Source: an uncultured Collinsella sp.
Lineage (GTDB): Bacteria > Actinomycetota > Coriobacteriia > Coriobacteriales > Coriobacteriaceae
Assembly (NCBI GenBank): GCA_905209455.1
Contig: CAJLTA010000015.1
Location: 1 to 54,534, forward strand
Reading direction: 5' to 3'
Length of the DNA: 54,534 nt
In this document: positions 46,726-54,534 of the stretch, one piece after another
Numbering within the stretch: position 1 is the first letter of the stretch
Layout: each line of letters opens with the position of its first letter
Notes under the pieces: model-generated
Told to the model about the DNA's origin: nothing
The model's input: the letters and a program-made list of their open reading frames with translations, nothing else
Databases searched by the model: none
Program-made: the position numbers and the translations under genes

Positions 46726-48129
46726 GTGAACCGCACCAAAATCGCGCAGCTCTATGCCGATGCCGAGTCGCTCGGCGGCCAGACCGTCACCGTCGCCGGC
46801 TGGGTCAAGTCCGTCCGCGACATGAAGAACTTTGGCTTTGTTACGCTCAACGACGGCAGCTGCTTCCGCGACCTGCAGGTCGTCATGAACCGCGAGGCAC
46901 TCGACAACTACGACGAGATCGCACATCAAAACGTCTCGGCCGCACTCATTTGCACCGGCACCGTCAAACTGACCCCCGATGCACCCCAGCCTTTCGAGCT
47001 TTCTGCCACTTCCATCGAGGTCGAGGGCACGAGCGCCCCGGATTACCCGCTGCAGAAGAAGCGCGCAACCGTCGAGTTCCTGCGCACCCAGCAGCACCTG
47101 CGCCCGCGCACCAACCTGTTCCGCGCCGTGTTCCGCATCCGCTCTGTCGCGGCCGCCGCCATCCACCGCTTCTTCCAGGAGCAGGGTTTTGTCTACGTCA
47201 ACACCCCCATCATCACCACGAGCGACTGCGAAGGCGCCGGCGAGATGTTCCGCGTGACCACGCTCGACCCCAAAAATCCGCCCCTCACCGAGTCCGGCGA
47301 GGTCGACTGGAGTCAGGACTTCTTTGGCAAGCATGCAAGCCTCACCGTGTCCGGCCAGCTCAATGCCGAGAACTTTGCCATGGCCTTTGGCGACGTGTAC
47401 ACCTTTGGCCCCACCTTCCGCGCCGAAAACTCCAACACCACGCGCCACGCCGCCGAGTTTTGGATGATCGAGCCCGAGATGGCCTTCGCCGACCTCAACG
47501 ACTACATGGACAACGCCGAGGCCATGCTCAAGTACGTCCTTAAGGACGTTATGGCCACCTGCCCCGACGAGCTCAATATGCTCAACAAGTTTGTGGACAA
47601 GGGTCTGCTCGAGCGCCTGGACCATGTCGCCAACTCCGACTTTGCCCGCGTTACCTACACCGAGGCCGTCGAAATCCTGGAGCAGGCCGTCGCCGCTGGT
47701 CACAAGTTTGACTATCCCGTGAGCTGGGGCATCGACCTGCAAACCGAGCACGAGCGTTTCCTGACCGAGGAACACTTTAAGCGCCCGACCTTCGTGACCG
47801 ACTACCCGGCCGAGATCAAGGCGTTCTACATGCGCATGAACGAGGACGGCAAGACCGTCGCCGCCGCCGACTGCCTGGTGCCGGGCATCGGCGAGATCAT
47901 CGGTGGCTCCCAGCGCGAGGAGCGCCTGGATCTGCTCGAGGCCCGCATCAAGGACCTGGGTATGAATCCCGAGCAGTACAAGTACTACCTTGACCTGCGC
48001 CGCTACGGTTCCTGCAAGCACGCCGGCTATGGTCTGGGCTTCGAGCGCTTGGTCATGTATCTGACCGGCGTGGGCAACATCCGCGACGTCCTGCCGCACC
48101 CGCGCACCGTGGGCAACGCCGACTTCTAA
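46726..48129 (+). CDS. asnS: Asparaginyl-tRNA synthetase
   Basis: 467 aa, the length of the E. coli enzyme. Class II synthetase that charges tRNA-Asn. The N-terminal OB fold (VTVAGWVKSVRDMKNFGFVTL) binds the anticodon; motif 2 is FRAENSNTTRHAAEFWMIE and motif 3 is GYGLGFERLVMYLTG. SGQLNAE and the SQREERLD segment are typical of AsnRS rather than AspRS. GTG at 46726 with GGGAGG four bases upstream is taken as start; in-frame ATGs upstream lack support. Single gene with terminator. Confidence 0.96.
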   Translation: MNRTKIAQLYADAESLGGQTVTVAGWVKSVRDMKNFGFVTLNDGSCFRDLQVVMNREALDNYDEIAHQNVSAALICTGTVKLTPDAPQPFELSATSIEVEGTSAPDYPLQKKRATVEFLRTQQHLRPRTNLFRAVFRIRSVAAAAIHRFFQEQGFVYVNTPIITTSDCEGAGEMFRVTTLDPKNPPLTESGEVDWSQDFFGKHASLTVSGQLNAENFAMAFGDVYTFGPTFRAENSNTTRHAAEFWMIEPEMAFADLNDYMDNAEAMLKYVLKDVMATCPDELNMLNKFVDKGLLERLDHVANSDFARVTYTEAVEILEQAVAAGHKFDYPVSWGIDLQTEHERFLTEEHFKRPTFVTDYPAEIKAFYMRMNEDGKTVAAADCLVPGIGEIIGGSQREERLDLLEARIKDLGMNPEQYKYYLDLRRYGSCKHAGYGLGFERLVMYLTGVGNIRDVLPHPRTVGNADF

Positions 48130-48177
48130 TCGTCGGACGCTAGCTCGCGTCGCCACACGCCAACGCTCATCGCACAA

Positions 48178-48211
48178 GCGCCTCTCGACATCGGTCGAGA
48201 GGCGCTTTTTT
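48178..48211 (+). terminator. Terminator after asnS
   Basis: GCGCCTCTCGAC (48178-48189) pairs perfectly with GTCGAGAGGCGC (48194-48205), followed by TTTTTT. Confidence 0.93.
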
Positions 48212-48387
48212 CAACAGCATCCGTCAAGCTTTTGGCAAGTTTTTGGTCAGTTGAGCAGGGCTGTTGAAAACTCGACCCGCCGTTTGCCGACGACTACCGA
48301 CCGCCCAGAGCGCCCTGCGCCCCTGGGAAAGCCCCACGTCCTAGGCTCCATACCGTCGCCACCCAAAACGGAAAGGACGTGGGCACG

Positions 48388-49173
48388 ATGACCGAAGCCG
48401 CTGTTGAAACCTACGACACCACGACTAGAGGCGCCGCCTCGATGGCGGCCTATCGCGCCGTTCGCATCCTGCAACTATTAAGCGAAAACACCGGCGAAGA
48501 CAAGGCCATGCTTTCCGATGAGCTGATCCGGCGCCTCGCCCATCCCGACGACCCCGCCCGCATGCCCATCTCGGCGGCGCGGCGCAGCATCTACACCGCC
48601 ATCTCCGCGCTTCGCCATGCCGGATACGAAATTGAGTACAAACGCGGCGTGGGCTACAAACTTCTTACCCGCCCGCTCACCGATGAAGAGATCATCCGGC
48701 TCCACGGTATGGTCATGCGCAACCGCTCCACGCCTATCGCTATCCGCAAGAGCATGGCGCAGCACTTAGTTGCCATGGCGAGTGCCGACGTTCGCGGCTA
48801 CCTCGATACACCCGAACCCGTTCCGAGCGCAGGCAGCAAGGCTACCAAGGCAACACGCACGCCCATCAAGCGCATCGACACGTGCGAGCTCGTCGAGCAG
48901 GCCATCGACCACGGAACCACGGTGAGTTTTGATATTTCGAGCGTTACGACGCGTGGCGAAACCGAAGCAGCACGGATGACGCTGCGTCCCTTTGCCATCA
49001 GGCAGCGCGATGGCATCTCGTATCTGCTGGGAACGGTCTACGACGCCCGAGGCGCCGATGACACGTTGCGTACCGTAGAGATTGGCCGAATGAGAAACGT
49101 CACCACACGTCTCCTCGACGGCAAGAAGCTCTTCGCCGCCCTAGACGAGGACGACGCCTCCTCCGCCGCATAA
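48388..49173 (+). CDS. WYL-domain-like transcriptional regulator
   Basis: 261 aa from the ATG at 48388 (AAAGGA upstream); a GTG at 48379 is also in frame. An N-terminal winged helix (ARRSIYTAISALRHAGYEIEYKRGVGYKL, about residues 60-95) resembles DeoR/HTH_11 domains. The C-terminal half (VSFDISSVTTRGE, then RMTLRPFAIRQRDGISYLLGTVYD) has the strand pattern of WYL domains, which bind nucleotides or other ligands in regulators. The target is not known; it lies upstream of the ABC importer genes, 160 bp away, but may have been placed there by chance. Confidence 0.75.
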   Translation: MTEAAVETYDTTTRGAASMAAYRAVRILQLLSENTGEDKAMLSDELIRRLAHPDDPARMPISAARRSIYTAISALRHAGYEIEYKRGVGYKLLTRPLTDEEIIRLHGMVMRNRSTPIAIRKSMAQHLVAMASADVRGYLDTPEPVPSAGSKATKATRTPIKRIDTCELVEQAIDHGTTVSFDISSVTTRGETEAARMTLRPFAIRQRDGISYLLGTVYDARGADDTLRTVEIGRMRNVTTRLLDGKKLFAALDEDDASSAA

Positions 49174-49333
49174 GACCCTCCGCCGCCCATTCGACTACCC
49201 GCACCGCCCATCCGATTCTGTATTAAAAAACCCGCCAGGCTGTTGTAAAAATGGACATCAGCGCTACTATAGTTCCACTTGCACTTTGTCCCAGTGCAGT
49301 GTTTCCAGCCATTTTTATACTGGGGGTAATGAT

Positions 49334-50314
49334 ATGAAGGACATCACCATCAGCCGCAGGAGCCTTCTGGTCTCCGCCGGCCTGCTCGCGCTCGCCCCGC
49401 TCGCCGGGTGCGGCGGCAAATCTGGTTCCGGCTCTGCTGCCGCCGGTTCCGACTACACCATCGGCGTTCTGCAGCTCACCGAGCACTCCGCACTCGATGC
49501 CGCCAACGACGGCTTTGTCAAGGCCATCAAGGAGAGCGGCCTTAAGGTCAAAATCGACCAGAAGAACGCCCAGAACGACCAGTCCACGTGTAAGTCCATT
49601 GCCGACAAGTTTGTGGGCGACAACGTCAACCTGATTTATGCCATCGCCACGCCCGCCGCGCAGGCTGCCGCCGGCGCCACGGCCGATATCCCCATCGTGG
49701 GCTGCGCCATCACCGACTACGCCGCCTCCGGCCTGGTCCAGGACAACGACAAGCCCGGCACCAACGTCACGGGCGCTTCCGACCTCACCCCGGTCGCCGA
49801 GCAGCTCGAGATGATGCAGAAGGTCCTGCCCGACGTTAAAAAGGTCGGCCTGCTCTACTGCACCGCCGAGTCCAACTCCGACGTCCAGATCAAGGCCGCC
49901 AAGAAGGAGCTCGACAAGCTGGGCCTCGAGTACACCGATTTCACCGTCTCGAGCTCCAACGAGATTCAGTCCGTCGTCGAGTCTGCCGTGGGCAAGGTCG
50001 ACGCGCTGTACTCCCCCACCGACAACACCATCGCCGCGGGCGCCTCGCAGGTGGGCCAGATCTGCAAGGAGAACAAGCTTCCCTTCGTGACTGGCGAGGA
50101 GGGCATGTGCATGGCCGGCGGCCTGTTCACCCTCTCCATCAATTACGAGGATCTGGGCTACGCCGCGGGCGAGATGGCCGTCAAGATTCTGAAGGGCGAG
50201 GCCAAGCCCGAGGATATGCCGATCAAGCACCTCTCGAGCAAGGACCTGGTCGTCGTCAAGAACGACGAAATGGCCGAGGCCCTGGGCATCGACCTTTCCG
50301 CTCTGGACGCGTAA
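49334..50314 (+). CDS. ABC transporter substrate-binding lipoprotein (TrpX-like)
   Basis: 326 aa from the ATG at 49334 (GGGGGTAATGAT upstream). The signal has a twin-arginine-like SRRSLLVSAG and a lipobox LAGC, so it is exported and lipid-anchored. The mature part is of the ABC_sub_bind family (YTIGVLQLTEHSALDAANDGF, then IPIVGCAITDYAASG and ALYSPTDNTIAAG). Relatives bind tryptophan or other small ligands; the ligand here is not certain. It is followed by permease and ATPase genes of the matching family. A TTGTAA/TACTAT promoter and a TGCACT/AGTGCA hairpin (about 49277-49296) lie upstream. Confidence 0.92.
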   Translation: MKDITISRRSLLVSAGLLALAPLAGCGGKSGSGSAAAGSDYTIGVLQLTEHSALDAANDGFVKAIKESGLKVKIDQKNAQNDQSTCKSIADKFVGDNVNLIYAIATPAAQAAAGATADIPIVGCAITDYAASGLVQDNDKPGTNVTGASDLTPVAEQLEMMQKVLPDVKKVGLLYCTAESNSDVQIKAAKKELDKLGLEYTDFTVSSSNEIQSVVESAVGKVDALYSPTDNTIAAGASQVGQICKENKLPFVTGEEGMCMAGGLFTLSINYEDLGYAAGEMAVKILKGEAKPEDMPIKHLSSKDLVVVKNDEMAEALGIDLSALDA

Positions 50315-50383
50315 TGCTATACGCGGCATGCGTCTAGAGCCCGTGCTCGCGCTTTAGCCGCGTTATTCAATATCTGAGCCACA

Positions 50384-50414
50384 GGGGCGGGCGCTGTAGA
50401 CCGGCGTCCGCCCT
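50384..50414 (+). terminator. Hairpin between lipoprotein and permease genes
   Basis: GGGCGGGCG pairs with CGTCCGCCC (one mismatch), followed by TGCTTGTTT. It may reduce read-through into the permease and ATPase genes so that the binding protein is made in excess, a common arrangement. Confidence 0.6.
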
Positions 50415-50517
50415 GCTTGTTTCAGGTAAAACAAAACGTCTGTCCGTAACTCTTCTATGCATTGTTACCGCTATTATGGTGAATCACGTGTCCACCCTAT
50501 CCTAGGAGGTATGAAGC

Positions 50518-51441
50518 ATGCTCATTGCATTGCAGGGCGCCGTTTCGCAGGGCGTCCTCTGGGGCATTATGGTGCTTGGCGTGTTTATCACGTTCCGCCT
50601 GCTCGACATTCCCGATATGACCTGCGACGGCAGCTTTGCCCTCGGCGGCTGCGTCTGCGCTGTGCTCATCGTCAATAACAACGTCGACCCGCTGTTCGCC
50701 GTGCTGGCCGGTATGTGCGCCGGCGCCATCGCGGGCGCCGTCACGGGCATTTTGACCACCGTCTTTGAGATTCCTGCGATCCTCGCCGGAATCCTCACCC
50801 AGATCAGCCTGTGGTCCATCAACCTGCGCATCATGGGCAAGTCCAATACGCCCATTCTTGCCAAAGGCACCGTGTTCTCGGCCGTCAGCAATATGACCGG
50901 TCTGCCGCAGTCCACCGTTGCCATCATCTTGGGCATCCTGCTCGCCGTGGCTATCGTTGCCATCCTGTATTGGTTCTTTGGCACCGAGATCGGCTCGGCG
51001 CTGCGAGCCACCGGCAACAACGAGTACATGATCCGCGCTCTGGGCGTCAACACCAACTCCACCAAGATGATCGCCCTCGTGCTCTCCAACGCCCTCATCG
51101 GCCTTTCGGGCGCGCTCATCTGCCAGAGCCAAAAGTATGCCGACATTGGTATGGGCACCGGTGCCATCGTTATCGGTCTTGCCGCCATTGTTATCGGCGA
51201 GGTGCTCGGCCGTCTGCTTCCCGGCGGCCTCACGCAGTTTAGCGTCCGTCTTGCCTCCGCCGTCTTTGGCTCCGTGGTGTACTTCCTTATCCGCGCCATC
51301 GTGCTGCAGTTGGGCATGGACGCCAACGACATGAAGCTGCTCTCCGCCGTGATTGTCGCTGTGGCCCTGTGCGTGCCCGTGGTTTGGGAGCGCTATAAGC
51401 TCCGCAGCTCCTACACGAAGGGGGATGAGGCAGATGCTTAA
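50518..51441 (+). CDS. ABC transporter permease (TrpY-like)
   Basis: 307 aa, about eight membrane helices. It belongs to the branched-chain amino-acid/ribose permease superfamily (LDIPDMTCDGSFALGG near residue 30; EIGSALRATGNNEYMIRALG, with the ATPase-contact loop). TAGGAGG lies seven bases before the ATG. It forms the channel of the importer with the ATPase gene, which overlaps its last 8 bases. Substrate follows from the binding protein, hence not certain. Confidence 0.93.
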   Translation: MLIALQGAVSQGVLWGIMVLGVFITFRLLDIPDMTCDGSFALGGCVCAVLIVNNNVDPLFAVLAGMCAGAIAGAVTGILTTVFEIPAILAGILTQISLWSINLRIMGKSNTPILAKGTVFSAVSNMTGLPQSTVAIILGILLAVAIVAILYWFFGTEIGSALRATGNNEYMIRALGVNTNSTKMIALVLSNALIGLSGALICQSQKYADIGMGTGAIVIGLAAIVIGEVLGRLLPGGLTQFSVRLASAVFGSVVYFLIRAIVLQLGMDANDMKLLSAVIVAVALCVPVVWERYKLRSSYTKGDEADA

Positions 51442-52228
51442 GCTCTCGCACGTCAAGAAGACCTTTAACAAGGGCACCGTCACCGAGAAGCGCGCGCTCA
51501 CCGGCGTCGACCTCACCCTAAATGACGGCGACTTTGTAACCGTGATCGGCGGCAACGGCGCCGGCAAGTCCACGCTGCTCAACATGATCGCCGGCGTGTA
51601 CCCGCTCGATTCGGGCGTTATTGAGCTCGACGGCACCGACATCTCGCGCCTGAGCGAGTCGCAGCGCGCCAAGTACCTAGGCCGCGTGTTTCAGGACCCC
51701 ATGCGCGGTACCGCTGCCGACATGCAGATCGCCGAGAACCTGGCCCTCGCCAAGCGTCGCGGCCAGCGTCGCGGCCTTTCGTGGGGCGTCACCAAGGCCG
51801 AGAAAGATGAGTACGTCGAGCTGCTCAAGCGCCTGGACCTTGGTCTGGACACGCGTCTCAACGCCAAGGTCGGCCTGCTCTCGGGTGGCCAGCGCCAGGC
51901 ACTCACCCTGCTGATGGCCACGCTCACCAGGCCGCGCCTGCTGCTGCTCGACGAGCACACCGCGGCCCTCGACCCCAAGACGGCCTCTAAGGTGCTTAAC
52001 CTGACCGAGGAGATCGTCGACGAGAACCACCTGACCACGCTCATGGTCACGCACAACATGAACGACGCCATCCGTCTGGGCAACCGTCTGATCATGATGC
52101 ACGAAGGCCACGTGATCTACGACGTGGCGGGCAATGAGAAGAAGTCGCTCACCGTAGCCGACCTGCTGCAGAAGTTCGAGGAGGTCTCGGGCGGCGAGCT
52201 CGCCAACGACCGCATGCTGCTGAGCTAA
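51434..52228 (+). CDS. ABC transporter ATP-binding protein (TrpZ-like)
   Basis: 264 aa. Powers the importer. Walker A is GGNGAGKST (39-47), the Q-loop is near VFQDPMRG, signature LSGGQRQAL, Walker B LLLLDEHTAALD, and the switch His in MVTHN. The ATG at 51434 overlaps the permease stop; an ATG at 51425 is possible. Note DEHTAALD, where the usual Pro after the Glu is absent, as in this sub-family. A terminator follows after a REP-like repeat. Confidence 0.95.
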   Translation: MLKLSHVKKTFNKGTVTEKRALTGVDLTLNDGDFVTVIGGNGAGKSTLLNMIAGVYPLDSGVIELDGTDISRLSESQRAKYLGRVFQDPMRGTAADMQIAENLALAKRRGQRRGLSWGVTKAEKDEYVELLKRLDLGLDTRLNAKVGLLSGGQRQALTLLMATLTRPRLLLLDEHTAALDPKTASKVLNLTEEIVDENHLTTLMVTHNMNDAIRLGNRLIMMHEGHVIYDVAGNEKKSLTVADLLQKFEEVSGGELANDRMLLS

Positions 52229-52229
52229 A

Positions 52230-52282
52230 ACCTGCCAAAAAGGGACAGGTTTATTTTGGTAGGTTTTATCTGCGCAAACGTC
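52230..52282. repeat. 53-bp REP-like repeat, copy 2
   Basis: Matches 23663-23715 at 50 of 53 positions. It starts within two bases of the ATPase stop codon and is directly followed by a terminator whose loop also contains AAAGGGACAGA. Confidence 0.75.
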
Positions 52283-52322
52283 AAAACCGCCGCAAAGGGA
52301 CAGACGCCCTTGCGGCGGTTTT
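52283..52322 (+). terminator. Terminator after ABC importer operon
   Basis: AAAACCGCCGCAAAGGG pairs with CCCTTGCGGCGGTTTT (one unpaired base), then TCGC. A strong stem ending the ABC operon. Confidence 0.88.
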
Positions 52323-52386
52323 CGCATATTATGTCGATAATCCGATATTCAACCAGACATTCTGGCTAAGGACTAAGGAAACTGCC

Positions 52387-54411
52387 ATGAAAAGACTCCC
52401 CCGCCTTGCGTTAGCCGCCGCGTTGTTTGCCGGCGCGCTCGCAGGCATCCCAAGCCTCGCTTTCGCGGGGAACCTGCCCGCCGCTATTGACGGCTCTGTG
52501 ACCGTCATGCACACCAACGACATCCACGGCAGCTACAAGTACAGCTACAACGAAAGCAAGGGCACTGGCACTGTGGGCTTTGACGGACTGGCGGTTCTCT
52601 ATAGCGCCCAGGGCAACGCCCCCGATCTTTTGCTCGATGCGGGCGACACCTTCCACGGACAGTCCTTCGCCACCATGAGCGAGGGCAAGAGCATCGCCGA
52701 GCTCATGGACACCTTCTACGCCGACGGCTACGACGCGACCACGCCAGGCAACCACGACTGGAGCTACGGCGCGGACAAACTCCGCACCATGACCGGCTAC
52801 AGCACCACCAGCACGCCCTTCGCCATGCTCTGCGCGAACGCGAAGTCTACGAGCGGCGTATGGAGCTCGAGCATCACGAAGACGCTCGATCGCACCTGGG
52901 AGGATAGCGAGGATTACTCCACATTCGACTACAAAATCAAGGTCGGCGTCGTGGGCGCCATGGATGAGTCGCTGGGATCCTCGCTGCGCGCGGACCTGGT
53001 CGCGGGCACGTCGTTCTCGAGTGCCGCGAACGCCATCAATGCCGAGGCAGAGCAGCTGCGCAAGGAGGGCTGCGATGTTGTTGTGTGTATCGCGCACACG
53101 CTCGACGCCAAGACCTTTGCCACGCGACTCCGTGGCGTCGATGCCCTTATCGCAGGCCACGAGCACATCAACCTTAACGAGAAGGTGACGGGAGCCGACG
53201 GCAAGACGATCCACGTTGTCGAGGCAGGCAGCGCCTTTGCCGAGGTGGGGCTGCTTTCCATTCCGTACAAGTACGACACCAATGGCACCGAGTCGACCGA
53301 CGATGACACGGTCACGGTCCCTGCAGACGGCAGCGACGAGAAGCTCTACACCGCCAAGAACGTCAACGACCTTTTGGCGGACCCCGACAAGGGCTCCGAC
53401 TACCAGAGCCGCCTTGAAGCCGTCCGCAACAAAATCAAGCCGCTCGACGAGGACTTTGAAAACGAATCGAACAAGGTGCTCGGCACATCCACCACCAACT
53501 ATTTCTACGGCGAGGACGCCGCAGGCACGCATGGCTGGGAAATGGTGCGCACCACCGATTTCCGCCCCAGCAAGGAGGGCGACACCACCAAGGCCCAGAC
53601 CATCGGCCACGTGATTTGCGGCTCCTATCTTGCCCTGACGGGCGCGGACCTCGCTATCGAAAACGCCGGCGGCATCCGCGGCGGCATCGCGGCGGGCAAC
53701 GTGACCGCCGGCAACGTCATCGCCATCTCGCCCTACGGCAACACCGTTGAGACCTGGACCATGACCGGCGCGGACTTCCTCGCAGCACTCGAGCACTCGC
53801 TACAAATCAGCGACGATTGTAACGACAGCTACGAGCTTCAGCAGGCTTATGTGGCGGCCGGTCACACCGAGCAGGAGGCGCAAGACAAGTACAAATGGCG
53901 CGATGACTCTGGCAGCGTTCTCTCCTTTGGTGGCATCAACGTGACGATTGATTGGACGCAGCCCGAAGGCAAGCGCATTGTGAGTGCCACACTCACCAAA
54001 GACGGCAGCACGCTCGACCCCGCCAAGACCTATACCGTCGCCACCAACAACTACATCATTACCAACACGACCGACTTTCCCACCTTTGCACACGCCACCA
54101 AGTACACCGAGTGGGGCACGCGCGAGGCGGCGCTGAGGGCGCTGATTGAGCAGAACGGCTGGGAGAGCAAGATGGCCGGGCTCGCCGGCACCATCAGCTT
54201 TGGCTCCGCAGCCGTGGACCCCACGCCCACACCGGCCCCGACGCCTAAGCCCTCGCCTAAGACGGACACGACGACCACGAAGGTCATCACCAAGAAGACG
54301 ACCGGTAAGCTCGCCGCAACGGGAGACCGCACGCTGGCAGTAGTTGGCGCGTGCCTTATCGGCGGCATCATCGTCATCATCCTCGGCATTATCTGGAAGC
54401 GTCGACGCTAA
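52387..54411 (+). CDS. Secreted cell-wall 5'-nucleotidase/metallophosphatase
   Basis: 674 aa. Signal peptide (cleavage predicted after AFA, residue 27). N-terminal calcineurin-like metal site: HTNDIHG (Asp45, His47), LLDAGDTFHG, GNHDWSYG and AGHEHI. C-terminal nucleotidase domain: NAGGIRGGIAAGN and ISPYGNTVETW. It should remove phosphate from nucleotides or related esters outside the cell, as UshA does. The C-terminus has a Pro/Thr linker, LAATGD, a membrane helix and KRRR, which together form a sortase sorting signal of variant type (LPxTG-like). So the enzyme is probably wall-anchored. A single gene with its own terminator. Confidence 0.93.
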   Translation: MKRLPRLALAAALFAGALAGIPSLAFAGNLPAAIDGSVTVMHTNDIHGSYKYSYNESKGTGTVGFDGLAVLYSAQGNAPDLLLDAGDTFHGQSFATMSEGKSIAELMDTFYADGYDATTPGNHDWSYGADKLRTMTGYSTTSTPFAMLCANAKSTSGVWSSSITKTLDRTWEDSEDYSTFDYKIKVGVVGAMDESLGSSLRADLVAGTSFSSAANAINAEAEQLRKEGCDVVVCIAHTLDAKTFATRLRGVDALIAGHEHINLNEKVTGADGKTIHVVEAGSAFAEVGLLSIPYKYDTNGTESTDDDTVTVPADGSDEKLYTAKNVNDLLADPDKGSDYQSRLEAVRNKIKPLDEDFENESNKVLGTSTTNYFYGEDAAGTHGWEMVRTTDFRPSKEGDTTKAQTIGHVICGSYLALTGADLAIENAGGIRGGIAAGNVTAGNVIAISPYGNTVETWTMTGADFLAALEHSLQISDDCNDSYELQQAYVAAGHTEQEAQDKYKWRDDSGSVLSFGGINVTIDWTQPEGKRIVSATLTKDGSTLDPAKTYTVATNNYIITNTTDFPTFAHATKYTEWGTREAALRALIEQNGWESKMAGLAGTISFGSAAVDPTPTPAPTPKPSPKTDTTTTKVITKKTTGKLAATGDRTLAVVGACLIGGIIVIILGIIWKRRR

Positions 54412-54485
54412 GCTACACCGCCGGGCCTTGCAGCCCCGCCGCGTAAACCTTATATCGAGCACAGAAGCCCGTCCGAATTTGAACT

Positions 54486-54525
54486 GCCTCCCATTTCTTG
54501 GACATGAGAAATGGGAGGCTTTCTT
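54486..54525 (+). terminator. Terminator after nucleotidase gene
   Basis: GCCTCCCATTTCT (54486-54498) pairs with AGAAATGGGAGGC (54507-54519), then TTTCTTTA. Perfect 13-bp stem. Nothing else is seen up to the window end. Confidence 0.9.
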
Positions 54526-54534
54526 TATGCGCGT

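Noticed and set aside
46705..48177. 490-codon minus-strand frame over asnS
   Set aside because: Antisense to asnS; low-complexity composition and no start signal.
49250..49333. T-box or riboswitch before the TrpX-like gene
   Set aside because: Only one short TGCACT/AGTGCA hairpin is present; no T-box sequence or larger conserved fold fits in the space.

Overview
The window is a GC-rich stretch (about 60% by eye) whose gene content fits a gut member of the Coriobacteriia (Actinomycetota), most likely Collinsella or a close relative. This is an inference from the high GC, a Clostridium/Streptococcus-type fatty-acid operon next to actinobacterial-looking ribosomal and RNA polymerase genes, the stand-alone PTS proteins and a sortase-anchored nucleotidase. 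No 16S rRNA is present to confirm it.

Layout, left to right. (1) 1-6409: a minus-strand ribosomal-protein operon rplC-rplD-rplW-rplB-rpsS-rplV-rpsC-rplP-rpmC-rpsQ-rplN-rplX. It lacks rpsJ at its head and ends at a strong terminator straight after rplX, so the usual rplE-rpsN-rpsH continuation is missing. (2) 6410-9596: a histidine phosphatase, a cation diffusion facilitator and an orphan PTS EIIC. (3) 9637-18813: a complete type II fatty-acid operon, minus strand, fabH-acpP-fabK-fabD-fabG-fabF-accB-fabZ-accC-accDA, with the two carboxyltransferase subunits fused. birA (biotin ligase for AccB) is divergent from fabH. Two near-identical 19-bp repeats lie in the fabH promoter region. (4) 19882-23294: str operon rpsL-rpsG-fusA-rpsJ without tuf. 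(5) 23847-25392: an ECF sigma factor and a membrane-spanning probable anti-sigma factor. (6) 25703-33679: rpoB-rpoC. (7) 33967-36190: galU, then rplJ-rplL with a leader that contains a terminator-like hairpin. (8) 36696-45734: aminotransferase, a hypothetical protein, a deoxyinosine/uracil-DNA glycosylase-like protein, a GH13 glycosidase, an MFS exporter, a FeoA-FeoB fusion and an alpha/beta hydrolase. (9) 45981-54411, plus strand: PTS EIIA, asnS, a WYL-like regulator, a three-gene ABC importer and a cell-wall 5'-nucleotidase.

The most unusual content is intergenic. Three long nested inverted repeats (6229-6365, 23501-23639, 36470-36599) each lie just upstream of a ribosomal-protein operon (rplC, rpsL, rplJ). 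The first two share an identical 69-nt interior but have completely different outer arms of 34-35 bp, each almost perfectly self-complementary. In the third, mirror symmetry continues outwards over about 250 bp and takes in the rplJ promoter. A 20-26 bp motif is also shared by the regions upstream of rplC, rplB and rpsL. Other repeats are a pair of hairpins reused as terminators (40602-40668, 44740-44808), a 53-bp REP-like pair (23663-23715, 52230-52282), and an exact 62-bp-period array of hairpins upstream of feoAB (44525-44720).

Functionally the window joins translation (ribosomal proteins, EF-G, AsnRS), transcription (RNA polymerase beta and beta') and membrane lipid synthesis in one mostly co-oriented block, followed by transport and sugar-handling accessory genes.
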